The notes beneath the pieces were generated by a model. The model had not been told where the DNA came from. It saw nothing but the letters and a program-made list of their open reading frames with translations, and did no database searches. Below are positions 44,093 through 54,999 of a stretch of 64,000 nt of DNA, one piece after another. The DNA comes from Macrostomum hystrix (lineage: Eukaryota > Platyhelminthes > Macrostomidae): positions 801,001-865,000 of the forward strand of contig CATNEN010000035.1 of assembly GCA_950097015.1 (NCBI GenBank), given 5' to 3'. Position numbers and translations under genes: made by a program. The number at the start of each line of letters is the position of its first letter. Positions within the stretch are counted from its first letter, which is position 1.

Positions 44093-44565
44093 CTGAAATG
44101 AGAGTAGATTAAAACAACTCCAATCAGAATAGATCTGGTAAGACATACTCAGTCAAAAAGTGGAGAGGGAAGTGCAAATAATAATTTAGTGCCGTGCCAT
44201 TTTTTGTTTTTATTTTTTTTATTGATAAGTCTAACATAGACTTAAGTACAAGTTGATTTACTTGTAGGCTTTAACTTTAACTTCAAATGTCAATATTTTG
44301 ACAGTACAGCAGAATTAATACATTTTAGGCAAGGAAATGATTCGAAAACCGGCATCCACTTTAATAGGTCTAGCCTAATCAAGAATGGGCAAGCCAATCT
44401 GTCATAAAAAGGTAATTGTTATACCTATAGACCAGAAATCTATTAAAATTGGAGAGCACATTTCCTAGTGCTTGAGGCAAGGCAATCCTTGTATTTATTT
44501 GTAAGTTAGCAATAACCTTTATTTTACTATACATATAATAGCTACACATTTACTATTAATTTAAT
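44093..44565. other. No gene recognised
   Basis: AT-rich. A minus-strand AATAAA lies at about 44518-44523 and could be the poly(A) signal of the ORF cut by the solo LTR. Confidence 0.4.
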
Positions 44566-46855
44566 TGAAGTGGGTGCGGGTTTTGCAATCCGATGACCTG
44601 TCCTCAAGAGAGAAAGGGAGTGTGGGAATGGCGATAGAGTTAGAAGTCGTACCGCAAAGCCTCGCGATTTATCGCGGGGAGGGGGATGAAGGGAGAGACA
44701 GTGGATGCAGGGAGTGGTCCTCTCGGCCTCAGGCTGGCCAGTCCCACTCAACCCATAGGCCACAGGCATGACTGCCGTGCCTACCCCAAGCAGTGCTCGA
44801 AACCGGCTAAAGTCTAAAGAGATATCGGACTACCCGCAAGCAGGTAGGACAGGGCTAGATAGCCTACTGTCATCAGTAGCATGTACATAACTGACTCCTA
44901 ACAGTGGTAGCAGTGGTCGATTCGGCATAGGCTCTTGTCTTAGAAATGCGGAAAGGCTATTGGCAAAGCGGAAAATGATCTAGGGTAGCGCCACCACCCA
45001 ATGCGCCTACGTTGCCACCGCAGACATTTGGGAACTTGGGTCCCCGGAGTTCACAGCTCCTAGTTTGTCACACAGATCTCAGACAAGCCGAAAAATAGGG
45101 CATTCTGTAACTTCCGTTTTAGACTAGGGCGAAGACCCCAGAATGAATCGAGACACGCCTCAACAGGGGATTCCTGAAACTGCGCTACAGTGGTCTAGAG
45201 AGGTGGTACTCCGAACTCGAATGAGAAACCCATAGCCAGAATCCTACTCATGAAACATCAGGCACATTCCTTACATTAGATTGCAGCCTACACATTAAAT
45301 AACTAGCAAATCCGAATCTGTGTGAGATGAGGAAATCAGAGGCAGGAGAGATTAAGCAGAACACTGGCTGAGTGATTATGCAAGCGATAAATATTAGATC
45401 ACGCCTCTCGCTCCCATGGCCGTAGTTGCGAGGGCGGGGAATAGAAGGAGAATTCAATTGACAAAGGAGTTTGACGCGTACACTGGTATCCGCCAGTGAG
45501 AGAGGAAAGCCGGCCAAGGAATTCCCCGCCCCTAAGCAGCAATGCACACGCTACATTCCGCATTTTACTCGCAAATCCCTAGCTCCTTATTACTTTCATG
45601 CGCGCTCACAGTTGTCCTCCTGCCGCAGCTTTCAGCTAGGCATCACCAGAGCCCACCCCCTAATGAGTTAGCCACTCATGATCGAGGGCTGTCTAACGAT
45701 AAAATAAAGGTAAAAAGGAGACATAGTAAGAAGGAATTAAGTTGTTATAAAGTTAAGCCCAATAAGTTAAAAGTGCTTTAGATTAGACAGTTTATTAGGC
45801 TATCAAATTCCCTAATTTCCCTCCCTCTAATTGCCGCCTAACCTAGAGAAAGGTCCCTTAGGACTAACAATTATAAAACCGCTGCGCGGGTTACTTAGCT
45901 GGATGCTGGTTCGGCCGCGTGCTGCAATCCTGTAGCTCTCGGGGAAGGGGTAGGGCAAAACAGCAAGGCCGGGAAAGGAAACTGCTGTGAGCTGGCAGGG
46001 GCCAACACACTGGGAGCACAGTGGCTCAATTTAGAGCTCACCTAAAGAGGTGGCTTGCGATTAGGGGGGAAGGGGGCAGGCAATGGGCCTGTGAGCGCTT
46101 GCTTGAGCTTTTAGCTCTGGGGTCTAAGCCCTAAGTGGATGTGGGAAAAGTGCCTTAGGTCCGGTGGGAGTCCGGCCTGGCAATGAGATAGGTCGAGGTC
46201 CGGGGAAAGGAAAAAGGTTGTCCTAGGGGCAGCGCAGCGCGCTTCCTTAAATAGTCTTGCAGCACGCCAACCCCGACATCCATCAAAATAACCCACATTC
46301 GCGCCAGCCTGTCATCGGGGAATTGAAGCGGCGATGGCCACCCCGATTACCCAATGAACCAGCGGCGAGAAGCGACATGCTCCTTCACGAGCAGCCGCCG
46401 ACAATCGGCCAATAATTGTTACTCCGCCAGGACAATGGGAAGCGCAGGCGCCGACCTGCCTACAGTGACATTTACACGTATCTAAGAGAGGAGGTCATAA
46501 AGTCGAGCTGGGCTCGAATACTGTAAAGAAGTGGGGACATGAAGAATTAATGATCACTCATAATGCCCGAGTGATTCCCAATATCTGATCGCGGTTTGGA
46601 GGGGAATTATGACCTAAACTACTCATACAATAAAAGCTATGGCCGCGATCAGTCATTCCTACAGGGGTCTAGACAGATCCAGGGAGAAGGGATTCGACGG
46701 CTACTTAATTCACCGCCGCCCAAAACCCGGCCCTAAGATTAATGATCTTGTTTGTGGCCAGCTGCTAGGTGGGTCGCGATTATTGATTGCTTAAAAATTT
46801 GAAAAATTCCGCTGGCTCACATTCCCACTCGATTCCCGCAGCACACTCCACATCA
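44566..46855 (-). mobile_element. Solo LTR of the 2.3-kb LTR family, inverted, diverged
   Basis: Reverse complement of the LTR at 16549-18892 with many substitutions and small indels; length 2290 bp. The ends keep TGAAGTGGGTGCGGG (inverse of ...CACTATTTCA) and CACACTCCACATCA. A 4-bp TAAT is duplicated on both sides (44562-44565, 46856-46859), matching the 4-bp duplication of the complete element. No internal sequence is present, so it arose by LTR-LTR recombination. The LTR TATA box and AATAAA are conserved. Confidence 0.95.
45248..45547 (-). other. Open frame conserved between diverged LTR copies
   Basis: A 99-codon frame whose second half (ACIITQPVFCLISPASDFLI then SHRFGFASYLMCRLQSNVRN) is nearly identical to the frame at 17873-18175 and 26139-26441 in the intact LTRs, though nucleotide divergence elsewhere is clear. 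Conservation may be by chance or reflect nucleotide-level constraint in U5; I cannot say that it is translated. Confidence 0.3.
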
Positions 46856-46859
46856 TAAT

Positions 46860-47490
46860 CATCTATAGAAGTCCATATTGGATAATATTTTAGAGTAGAA
46901 AATAGTTTCCCATTGAAAATAAGCAAAGGAACTGGTTGATGATTAAAATGATTTGTGGGTTCAATGAAAATTATATTGTCACTTTCAACAGTACACAAGA
47001 GTTTGTCTTTACATTGTTGCAAACAAGAACCCATTTATTTCAAACTTAAATTACGTATATGACATATTAAGGCTATAGAAATACCACTTGGTGTTAAAGT
47101 AGGCAAGCAAAACCGATTATCTTTTGAAGGAATTTTATAGATAAAACCTTGAAATTTCAGCTCTTTATTTGACAAAAAATTGTTCCAATTGAGTTTACAT
47201 CTAAATTTAGTTTTGTACATAACTCACGCTGTTCTACTACAGTTAATATTCCATTAAGGCTTATAGGAATGAGTTCAGAACTTTCAAACAGTTGAATTAT
47301 AATGTTTTATGATCAGTGCTTTTTAAATTTGATATTGTTTTGCACAAGTATAAGGAACATTTTTGTCGGCGCAAACATTTGTTGCCAAGAATTGTGTCTG
47401 GAATTATGGAAGTTATGGGAAACTAAATTTCTTTCTGGTGAACGAGACAAGCGAACCATAGCAAAAATTATTAATTCAAAATTCTAAGAA
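46860..47490 (-). pseudogene. CACTA-like transposase C-terminus remnant, cut by the solo LTR
   Basis: The 47034-46857 part reads LCTVESDNIIFIEPTNHFNH then QPVPLLIFNGKLFSTLKYYP, which resembles the last block (HP..L....G..F..L.Y) of the CACTA-like transposase at 30.0 kb. Upstream pieces (47220-47035 and about 47490-47300) are in other frames. At the LTR junction, removing the LTR and one TAAT would bring in a stop codon at once. The call is tentative. Confidence 0.35.
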
Positions 47491-47549
47491 TAAAAGAAGT
47501 GTCAGTTTTTAAAGGTCATGTTTTAATATGCGCTATAGAAAAAACTTAC

Positions 47550-48060
47550 TGCTAATACAATCCGCCACAGATTCCCGCGCCGTCCCTGTATGTTGAAGTA
47601 CCTTAGCGTCTGAGCGTTCGCCGTGGACAATAGCATCGTAGAAATGGCATCTGACAATCTAACGCTACGCGCTGAACGTCTGGAGCAATAAGTGATCTGT
47701 AAATTAAAAAAGAATGGCTTAGTTTCAGAGAGACGTAAGATGCCCTGCAATATAAGTGTGGCTGTATACAACTGGACTATACAATTTACTGCCATGAAAA
47801 ATTCATACTTTAACTTTGTTTAAGAGCTACATTGATTTGCTTAAACTTGTGAATAAACACAGCACACACACGCACTACTTACATAGGCCGTTTTCAGGTT
47901 CTGCATCACTTTGTAGTCCTTCACGAAGCCCAGTATATCTTCAACAGACTTGTGGGGTAGAGCTAGGAGTAGAGTATCCTTTTCAGAATAACCTGGATGT
48001 TTTACCATGGCGCTTAAAACTTCTTCGAGAGGTTTCAATGAAGTATCAATGAAGTGAGTT
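47550..48060 (-). pseudogene. DUF4806-like gene fragment (two exons), locus 3
   Basis: Exon at about 48060-47883 encodes FIDTSLKPLEEVLSAMVKHP, then LLLALPHKSVEDILGFVKDY, ending TAY before GTAAGT. Next exon 47696-47550 (acceptor TTTACAG, donor GTAAGT) gives VRLSDAISTMLLSTANAQTL then RYFNIQGRRGNLW. The pair matches the LPL...DL..F..... and (L)RD.(I)R..M..L......F...G..GK segments of the other two DUF4806-like loci, with the phase-0 intron in the same place. No flanking exons were found. It is surrounded by CACTA-type fragments (46.9-47.5 and 48.2-48.6 kb). Confidence 0.55.
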
Positions 48061-48164
48061 GCTTCACCTTTGAGAATTTCCTTCGATTTGTGAAGCCATT
48101 AGTACGTTGTCCTAATAAGCCATTACAACAGGCTGTAAAAAGAGTGCTAGAAAGTGACTAATGC

Positions 48165-48600
48165 TTAGGTCATTTTCAAGTAAACAAAAAAGGATTCCAC
48201 CCTAAAAAGGAGCATGAGGACAACATTCTTCCCAGTGACATTGATCCAATGTCTGTCACCCAATACCACATTCTGAAGACAAAACTGACTCGTGTTGCAA
48301 CAGATGATCGTGATAGCTTCATACAGAAAGAAGGTAATCAAGCAATCTACAAAGTAAAGAACATTTTTCAACATAAAGATGGCAATGTTGCTATTATCAA
48401 AGTCTTCAGGAAAATCTAAATTGTTAGACTGAGACTGAGACTGGGAATCCTCATTTAATTCACAAAATCTTTGAGACTCATCTGATTATCCAAATCTAGG
48501 CTCAAATTCTGCATTTTCTTGTGTCTCATTGTTGACTTCTTCACTTTCATTGGATGATGAACTTGAGATATATTAAGTAGAAGCAATTTGCATCAACGCT
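48165..48600 (-). pseudogene. Acidic N-terminus-like fragment of a CACTA transposase
   Basis: Near 48575-48410 the minus strand encodes ISSSSSNESEEVNNETQENA then EPRFG and, after a stop, SDESQRFCELNEDSQSQSQS. This resembles the Ser/Glu-rich start of the CACTA transposase at 58.8 kb. The rest to 48165 is unrecognised. Weak by itself. Confidence 0.3.
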
Positions 48601-49623
48601 TTGATTTTTATTATTTTTTTGTTATTAAAGAATTGAACAAATTTATTCCATTTTTTTCATAAATACAATATTCAAAAACACACTGAATATTGGCTTTTGT
48701 TTTATAGCACATACTTTAGCCTTAGATATATTAGCACTTAGCAGCTTAAATTGTAGGCTAGGTTTTGCTGCTTTATTTAGCCTAAACCCTAAGTAAGGTG
48801 AAGGACAAGATAAGGTTTGCAAATTGCAACTATGTAAGAAAGAGGAGGCCAATTAAAGTAAGGCCTAACTTAGTAACTTCAGCTTGATTAGACGCATGCA
48901 AAAAGTTAAACTATACCTATACAATTAGAAAAATATTTGCTATTTCATAAGCAAATGATCTACCATGGTCACATATGGAGTCTAATTTTCAGTAAAAAAT
49001 GTCCAACAATGAGCTGCAGTCTAAAGCCTCAGAAATTGAATGTAATATACCCGGAGTACCTTTAGCTCTGACAGAGCGTCAGTTTCTCGAAAAATCCTTC
49101 ACACTATAAAGCCTAATAGTAGCCCAAATCTTATTTAAATATAAAAAAAATCACTTAAGCTTGCTGTGTAGTGTGTAGTCAATCGTCAAACAGTGAAGAG
49201 CGGCGTAGCTTTTCGCTGTTTAATAAACATGATAAAAGAGCGACCTCGGTGAGGAACAAGTAACAATTAACAAATAAAAGTAGTAATATTTTCACTTAAA
49301 AGAAACGTGCAACAAACGTGTGCGAGCACAAAAGAAAAAAACTGACAGTTTAATAATTTTCTTCTGCATAAAAAATTTAATGTAAATCATTTTTGCCCGT
49401 CAGGATAGGTTCTCAGAAATAAGTTAGCGATACGTATCATAAATAACCTTGACGAACAAATGTCAAAAAAGCGAGAGTTGTAATTAATTTACTTCGATCG
49501 ATTTATCATTAATCAATAATAGAAACTCACTAGCAAGTTTTGCCCCCTTCGGGGAGCAAAAATATTTTTAATTCGTCTTGTATATACTTTTTAGCAGCTG
49601 TATTTTCAGCTTTTTTAAGCTAA
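48601..49623. other. No gene recognised
   Basis: AT-rich with scattered AGGCCTA motifs; open frames are short and unrecognised. Confidence 0.5.
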
Positions 49624-50262
49624 AATGATCACCCAGTTGACAATGATCCCAAGTTGACAATGATCCCCCAGTTGACAATGATCCCCCAGTTGTTGATGAT
49701 CACCCAGTTGACAACGATCCCCCAGTTGACAATGATCCCCCAGTTGACAATGATCCCCCAGTTGACAATGATCCCCCAGTTGACAATGATCCCCCAGCTG
49801 ACAATTTTCCCCCAGTTGACAACGATCCCCCAGTTGACCATGATCCCCCAGTTTAAAATGGTCCCCCAGTTGACAATGATACCCCAGTTGATGATGATCC
49901 CCCAGTTGACAATGATCACCCAGTTGACAATTATCTCCCCGTTGACTATGATCCCCCATTGATGAAGATCCCCAGTTGACAATGTTACCCCAGTTGACCA
50001 TTACCCCCTAGTTGACAATGATACCCCAGTTGATAATGATCACACAGTTGACAATGATCTCCCATGTTGACCATGATCCCCCATTTGATGATGACTCCCA
50101 ATTGATGATGATCCCCATTTGACAATGATCCCCAGTTGACCATGATCCCCCATTTGATGATGATTCCCCAGTTGACAATTATCCCCCAGTTGACAATGAT
50201 CCCCCAGTTGACAATGATCCTCCAGTTGACAATGATCCCCCAGTTGACGATTATCCCCCAGT
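49624..50262. repeat. 18-bp minisatellite, about 35 units
   Basis: Units of CAGTTGACAATGATCCCC with variants. As 18 is a multiple of 3, all frames keep a hexapeptide repeat (plus strand QLTMIP; minus strand NWGIIV), creating long spurious ORFs on both strands. It abuts the next array directly. Confidence 0.97.
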
Positions 50263-50263
50263 T

Positions 50264-50805
50264 CTGGTTTAGCCATGACTCAAACGCTGGGTTAGCCATG
50301 ATTCAAGCTCTGGTTTAGCCATTATTCAAGCTCTGTTTTAGCCATGATTCAAACGATGGGTAAGCCATGATTCAAGCTCTGTTTTAGCCATGATTCAAAC
50401 GATGAGTAAGCCATGATTCAAGCTCTGTTTTAGCCATGATTCAAACGATGGGTAAGCCATGATTCAAGCTCTGTTTTAGCCATGATTCAAACGATGGGTA
50501 AGCCATGATTCAAGCTCTGTTTTAGCCATGATTCAAACTCTTGTTTAGCCATGATTGAAGCTCTGGTTAAGCCATGATTGAAGCTCTGGTTTAGCCATGA
50601 TTCAAGCTCTGGTTTAGCCATGATTCAAACTCTGGGTTAGCCATGATTCAAACTCTGGTTTAGCCAAGATTCAAACTCTGGTTGGCTATGATTCAAACTC
50701 TGGTTGGCTATGATTCAAACTCTGGATGGCTATGATTCAAACTCTCGTTGGCCATGATTCAAACTCTGGTTGGTCATGATTAAAACTCTGGTTTAGCCAT
50801 GAAGA
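50264..50805. repeat. 23-bp minisatellite, about 23 units
   Basis: Units of TTTAGCCATGATTCAAACTC plus TGG, with a higher-order pattern (46-bp pairs alternating ACGATGGG and AGCTCTG) in the first half, and 21-22-bp units (GATTCAAACTCTGGTTGGCTA) at the end. Confidence 0.97.
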
Positions 50806-52009
50806 TATAAGTAACGAATAATATAAAAGGATGGCCTTACCTTTCAACTACTTTTTGATACGTATATGCGACCAAGTGGAGACGTCTAATTGTTATACGG
50901 GAATTGTAGTCAACTAGTCGTGCTCAAACTCGCTACACAATGGAATTAAACAATACGTATTTACATCGATAAGTTTCATGGGCAGGGCAATACATGGGCG
51001 ACCTAAGTCACTTAATGGTATCAACTTTTCGGTAGCATTGACACTAGAATTAGAAAAGTTGACAAGTTCATGAAATGGAAATTATTTACTTTAGCATACT
51101 TAGTTTGCAACAGCAATCGCCATTCTGCTAAATCGGCATTCTCATCCCAGTTTGTGTTGGGCATAACGTAGTCAAATAAGGAGTGCGGAACACGTACAAA
51201 GAACATGCATTGGTGGTTGAAAATTAATAATAGAGCAAAATTCACCGGCAGTAGTCCTACACACGTGGTTATTAGATGAAATATAAACGTAGCACCTTGG
51301 GTTGAGAAGAAATTGCCATTATATAGACGAGAGATTTCTTCCAATTCCTTCTGACCGGAGTGGATCAGTTTGCTGAGACAAAAATTGAGCCAGCTCCTTT
51401 TGTCTGGCTTCACTTTATTGCAGAAAGTGATTTGTTAGAATCACTTTCTAACTAATTGTGAGCCAAAGGAAGAAGTTCTGCAATAAATATTTCTTAAAAT
51501 TACCAATCGAACTCTCAAACGAAAACATGAAATAATTACAAACAGGCCTTAGCTGCGCATATTGCTTAGCGATATGTAATATTAAATGAAAGTCTAGTCG
51601 CAAAAGTCACAATCCAAAAACGGAGGAGTGTACCTGCTTAACCAAGGCTTAGCTAATTCTTGGATATCCTTTTCGAGTGAATTAACGTTATACAGCACGT
51701 GGTAAAAAAAGGACGAAGTAATAAAAATTTTTAGAGCCTGGTTGTTGAAAAAGCAACATTTTTGTAATGATTTGCCTTTCAGTCAGTGAAAGAAGAAAAT
51801 GATGTTGGAAAGGACACGCACGATGGCACGACGGCGCCTTTTAAACAGTTGGAAACATATTCAATGACATGGCCCGAACAAAAGAACGACTACGGTCGGT
51901 TAGATAGGGAAGTAATTTCCTCGAAAAATTTTCCTCGAGGCCTTCAAAAAACAATGCAAAGAGTCGATAGGATTGTAGTCAGGAAACGCTATATATTGTA
52001 GTAAAAAAC
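50806..52009. other. No gene recognised
   Basis: A 130-codon minus frame at 51021-51413 has a hydrophobic centre but matches nothing I know. A plus frame at 51786-52001 starts after TTTCAG and is also unrecognised. Confidence 0.4.
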
Positions 52010-52215
52010 TCTCCGACTTTACTCCAACAACAGGTTTACCACGAAAACGAGACAACTGACAATGTCGTTTGTGGGATTCCACTGTTCGTAAATGAAAATA
52101 TGCTGCTCGTCAAACCTAAAAATCCAGTTGATCCCTTTGCTGGATACTTTGAATGATTCACCTGGGTGCTCACATTTTGGGCAACTGAAGGCCCCATTGA
52201 ATTGTCGAATGCAGA
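52010..52215 (-). pseudogene. CACTA-type transposase fragment
   Basis: Encodes IRQFNGAFSCPKCEHPGESF then INWIFRFDEQ. QFNG.YSC..C.HPG is the metal-binding-like block of animal CACTA transposases (compare GCTGYFSCDRC at 56.2 kb). No neighbouring blocks were found, so it is an isolated relic. Confidence 0.55.
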
Positions 52216-52256
52216 ATAGCTTAGCTAGAGCAGGACGCAGCAGCATCCACAGAACG

Positions 52257-52552
52257 ACCAGGAGCGCCGTTTCAATGAAGCACACAAAGCAACAAGAAAC
52301 ATTGTGGAATGTACAATAGGTATCCTCAAGCAGCGACTTCGTTGCTTGCTCCGTCCTCTTCAGGTGCAGCCATTGTTTGCAGCTAACATTTTTCGTTTCT
52401 GTGTTGTCGTACACAATCTAGCCCTTCAAAATGGGCCGCCAGAGGGCGAACTCGAGGCTTTCTTACGCACAGAAGTCTCCGCTGACGATAATCAGGGCGA
52501 CGTACAGGTTGACAACAATAACCGACATAATCAAATTGTGCAACTGTTCTAG
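52257..52552 (+). pseudogene. PIF/Harbinger transposase, C-terminal fragment
   Basis: Encodes RRFNEAHKATRNIVECTIGI then LKQRLRCLLRPLQVQPLFAA and FRFCVVVHNLALQNG. The pattern (F)N..H...R..(I/V)E...G.LK.R(F/W).CL...(L/M)...P.....I..C.(V)LHN matches the end of HARBI1-type transposases, with the last catalytic Glu in VEC. It abuts, on the opposite strand, the CACTA fragment just before it. Confidence 0.75.
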
Positions 52553-53391
52553 ATTTCGCCAGCTGCTTTTGAAGACAATGCCTTTACATAGTATCCCGAC
52601 TGTGAACTATAAATTCAGCTAAGATAACTTTCGCTTAACTCTGCATGCTAAATACTACAAAGACTGGTTTTTGCTCATAAATTTAATTATTAAACCAGTT
52701 GTGAGTTGAGAAGGTTAATACATGAATCCAGTTTTCAGTCCGTAACTGGCAATCTATATTTTAAAGCCCTATGAGTGACTAAAAGAATGCGTTTTCCTTA
52801 CAACTCCATTTTGTAAAGGTGCGACATCCTCATAAGTGTATTTCAATAGATGGAAAAAGTCCCACTAAATGCTAAGCTTAGCTAAGCATATATGTTAAGT
52901 AGACAAAGTTTTGTGGGAACAAAATAACATAACAGCATATGATGTATAAAGTGCAGGCATAAAAACTAATGAAGAAAAACACTACAAACAAGTAACAGTA
53001 ACATTTTTATTGCGAACATTTAAGTGAGTCATTGCGCGAAGACCAACGAAGCGATTAAAAAGATACCCATAGCAGTTGGAAATTGACAAGTAAAGAGCAT
53101 AAACATAAACTATTTTTGAAACTTGAACGACAAAAGAAAACACAATGACCGCTTTTGGCTAGCTGAAGGCAGCACTGTATGCATCTCATTTATACACAAT
53201 CCTGCTCAGTCCTATTACCCCGCTGATGGCCTGCCCGTTAAAGTAAAGGTTTTAGGCGTCACCTTCACAGGTAAACGCAGACAGCGATGCCCTATACTCC
53301 TCAGAATTATGCACTCCTACCAGTAGCTGATCAAATGTCAAAAAGTTTAAGGTGATCCCGCTGCCGCTGATGGTACGGTGAATCGTTCTCG
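52553..53391. other. No gene recognised
   Basis: AT-rich intergenic DNA; a short plus frame at 53123-53326 is unrecognised. Confidence 0.5.
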
Positions 53392-54864
53392 CTAGCCGCT
53401 GTCGCTATTCCCGTCATTCTCATTGTCGCTCTCGCTATCCCCGTCATTTTCCTTGTCGCTCTCGCTATCCCTGTCTTTCTTCTTGTCTCTCTCGCCCTCT
53501 GCGCATAGCAACCCTGACTCGTCGGCGGTACGCGATCCGGGAGTTGGTGGTGCGCGTGCGCTCTTGTTAACCTGCTCGCCAATGTGCTTGAAAACATCTC
53601 CGATGACAGAAGCGGTGGCCTGATTCTTGGCTCTCTGCTGCCGCAGGATCGGAGTTGCCATGATGGCCGCTAGCCGAATAATGGGTACACAAACAGTTTC
53701 TGAGTAAACAAGTGTTATTAACTAGTAAAAATCTAGCAAGAAAATAATTGATACTTGAATGTTGGAGACTTAAATATGCATACACATTTAATTAATCACA
53801 TGGCTTGCAATCAGTTGTTTCAAGAATATGGAATCTTACCATCAAGTGCTTTAAGAACCTGCTGCGGCACTGCAAGCTTGCCTCGGCGCCCCTGGACATT
53901 AAAATTTCGCCAGACATCAGGCGAAGCGAGGCGTAAAAAAAAGTCCTTGATTGATCGTCGCAAATCCGAGGTGCAGGAGTAGCGGGCCAATTGTTTCTGA
54001 GTAATAATCCAAAGCTTCGATTAGAGAAAACGAATACACGGATAATCTGAATAGCGTCATCGATCTTATAAATATAAAATGTGCTGACATAAACTTACCA
54101 ATTCCTCAAACAAGCCTTGATTGCTTGTCAGCTCAGTACCCAGCGCGGTAACATCTGCAGCACTCGACAATGGAATTTTCGAACTGAGGCCAGAATCCGT
54201 AGCATCCGAAACAGGACGTGAAGTTGATGTGCAACGCGAAACAAGGTCATATAGGTCACGCTGCTTTCCTCCAATATCGTTTAGTCGAATAAACAATTTT
54301 CCAAACCATTCTGAAATCGATTAACGATACATTTTTTGGCGTGTTCAAACGATAATAAGTAATTACAGAGAATGTACAGTGAGCCTACTCTGAATGCAAC
54401 TGCAGTGACAAGCCTTTGATGCGTCATCTATTTCACACTCCGAATGTCGAATATCGTCTTCACGTATCAAACAGCCGGAAGCGCTCGTTCCAGCTGCAGC
54501 CATTGACTGTCTGTCACACTCGCTGATAGAAGCATCCGTCTCAGCGATTGACCAGACCTTTTTGTCACCAATGGTTGCTTGCTGTTTTTGGCGGTGTTTT
54601 TGACACGCTTGATGCCACAGTCTTGGCCACAGACGGTTGCTTGTTGTTAATGGGGGTGGACACGCTTGATGCCACAGTCTTGGCCATGGACGGATGCATG
54701 TTGCTACTGGCGGCGGACGCGCTTAATGCTTGCTGGCTGTTGGGGGTTAGTGTCGCACATGGCGGCATAACCAATGAATGCTGGCTGATGGGGGTCACGC
54801 ATGCTGAAGCAGTGCTGCCTATTCGGATGTCCCTTTCGGGTGAAGTTTCACGCAGGCTTTCGGG
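53392..54864 (-). CDS. DUF4806-like gene, locus 2 (5' end not found)
   Basis: Exons read with matching phases: a Ser/Thr-rich region ending at 54389 (donor GTAGGC, phase 1); 54310-54099 (acceptor TTTCAG, phase 1 in, 0 out); 53996-53840 (phase 0 in, 1 out); 53699-53392 with stop. Encoded blocks: WFGKLFIRLNDIGGKQRDLY, then KIPLSSAADVTALGTELTSN and LRRSIKDFFLRLASPDVW followed by NFNVQGRRGKLAVPQQVL, the (I)PL....(D/E)(V/L).....L and L(R)(R/D)S(I/T)(K/R)..(M/F)..L......F...G(R)(R/G)GK pattern of DUF4806. The C-terminus has a GD(V)FKHIGEQV helix and an acidic DSES/NDGD-rich tail. Introns are 78-140 bp. The Ser/Thr-rich exon (54864-54389) needs a one-base shift to join, so it may be frameshifted. 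Function unknown for the family. A CACTA transposase relic lies directly upstream on the same strand. Confidence 0.6.
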
Positions 54865-54999
54865 CTAAAGTGAGGAACAGTCTCTTTTTTGTTGTTGCAA
54901 TTTTGTAGACCTAATGCAAAAGGTGATTATAGAAAATATAAAATAACCATTCACAACCTATGCGTATAGTACAATTTATAACTTTATGTAAATAAACTT

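Noticed and set aside
49615-50318. Long repetitive ORFs on both strands (QLTMIP- and NWGIIV-type repeats)
   Set aside because: Artefact of an 18-bp tandem repeat without stop codons; no start context, no flanking gene structure.
49624-50805. CRISPR-like repeat array
   Set aside because: Units are contiguous without unique spacers and the organism is a eukaryote; these are minisatellites.
54548-54868. Plus-strand 106-codon frame
   Set aside because: Opposite strand of the Ser/Thr/Ala-rich exon of the DUF4806-like gene; repeat-like mirror.
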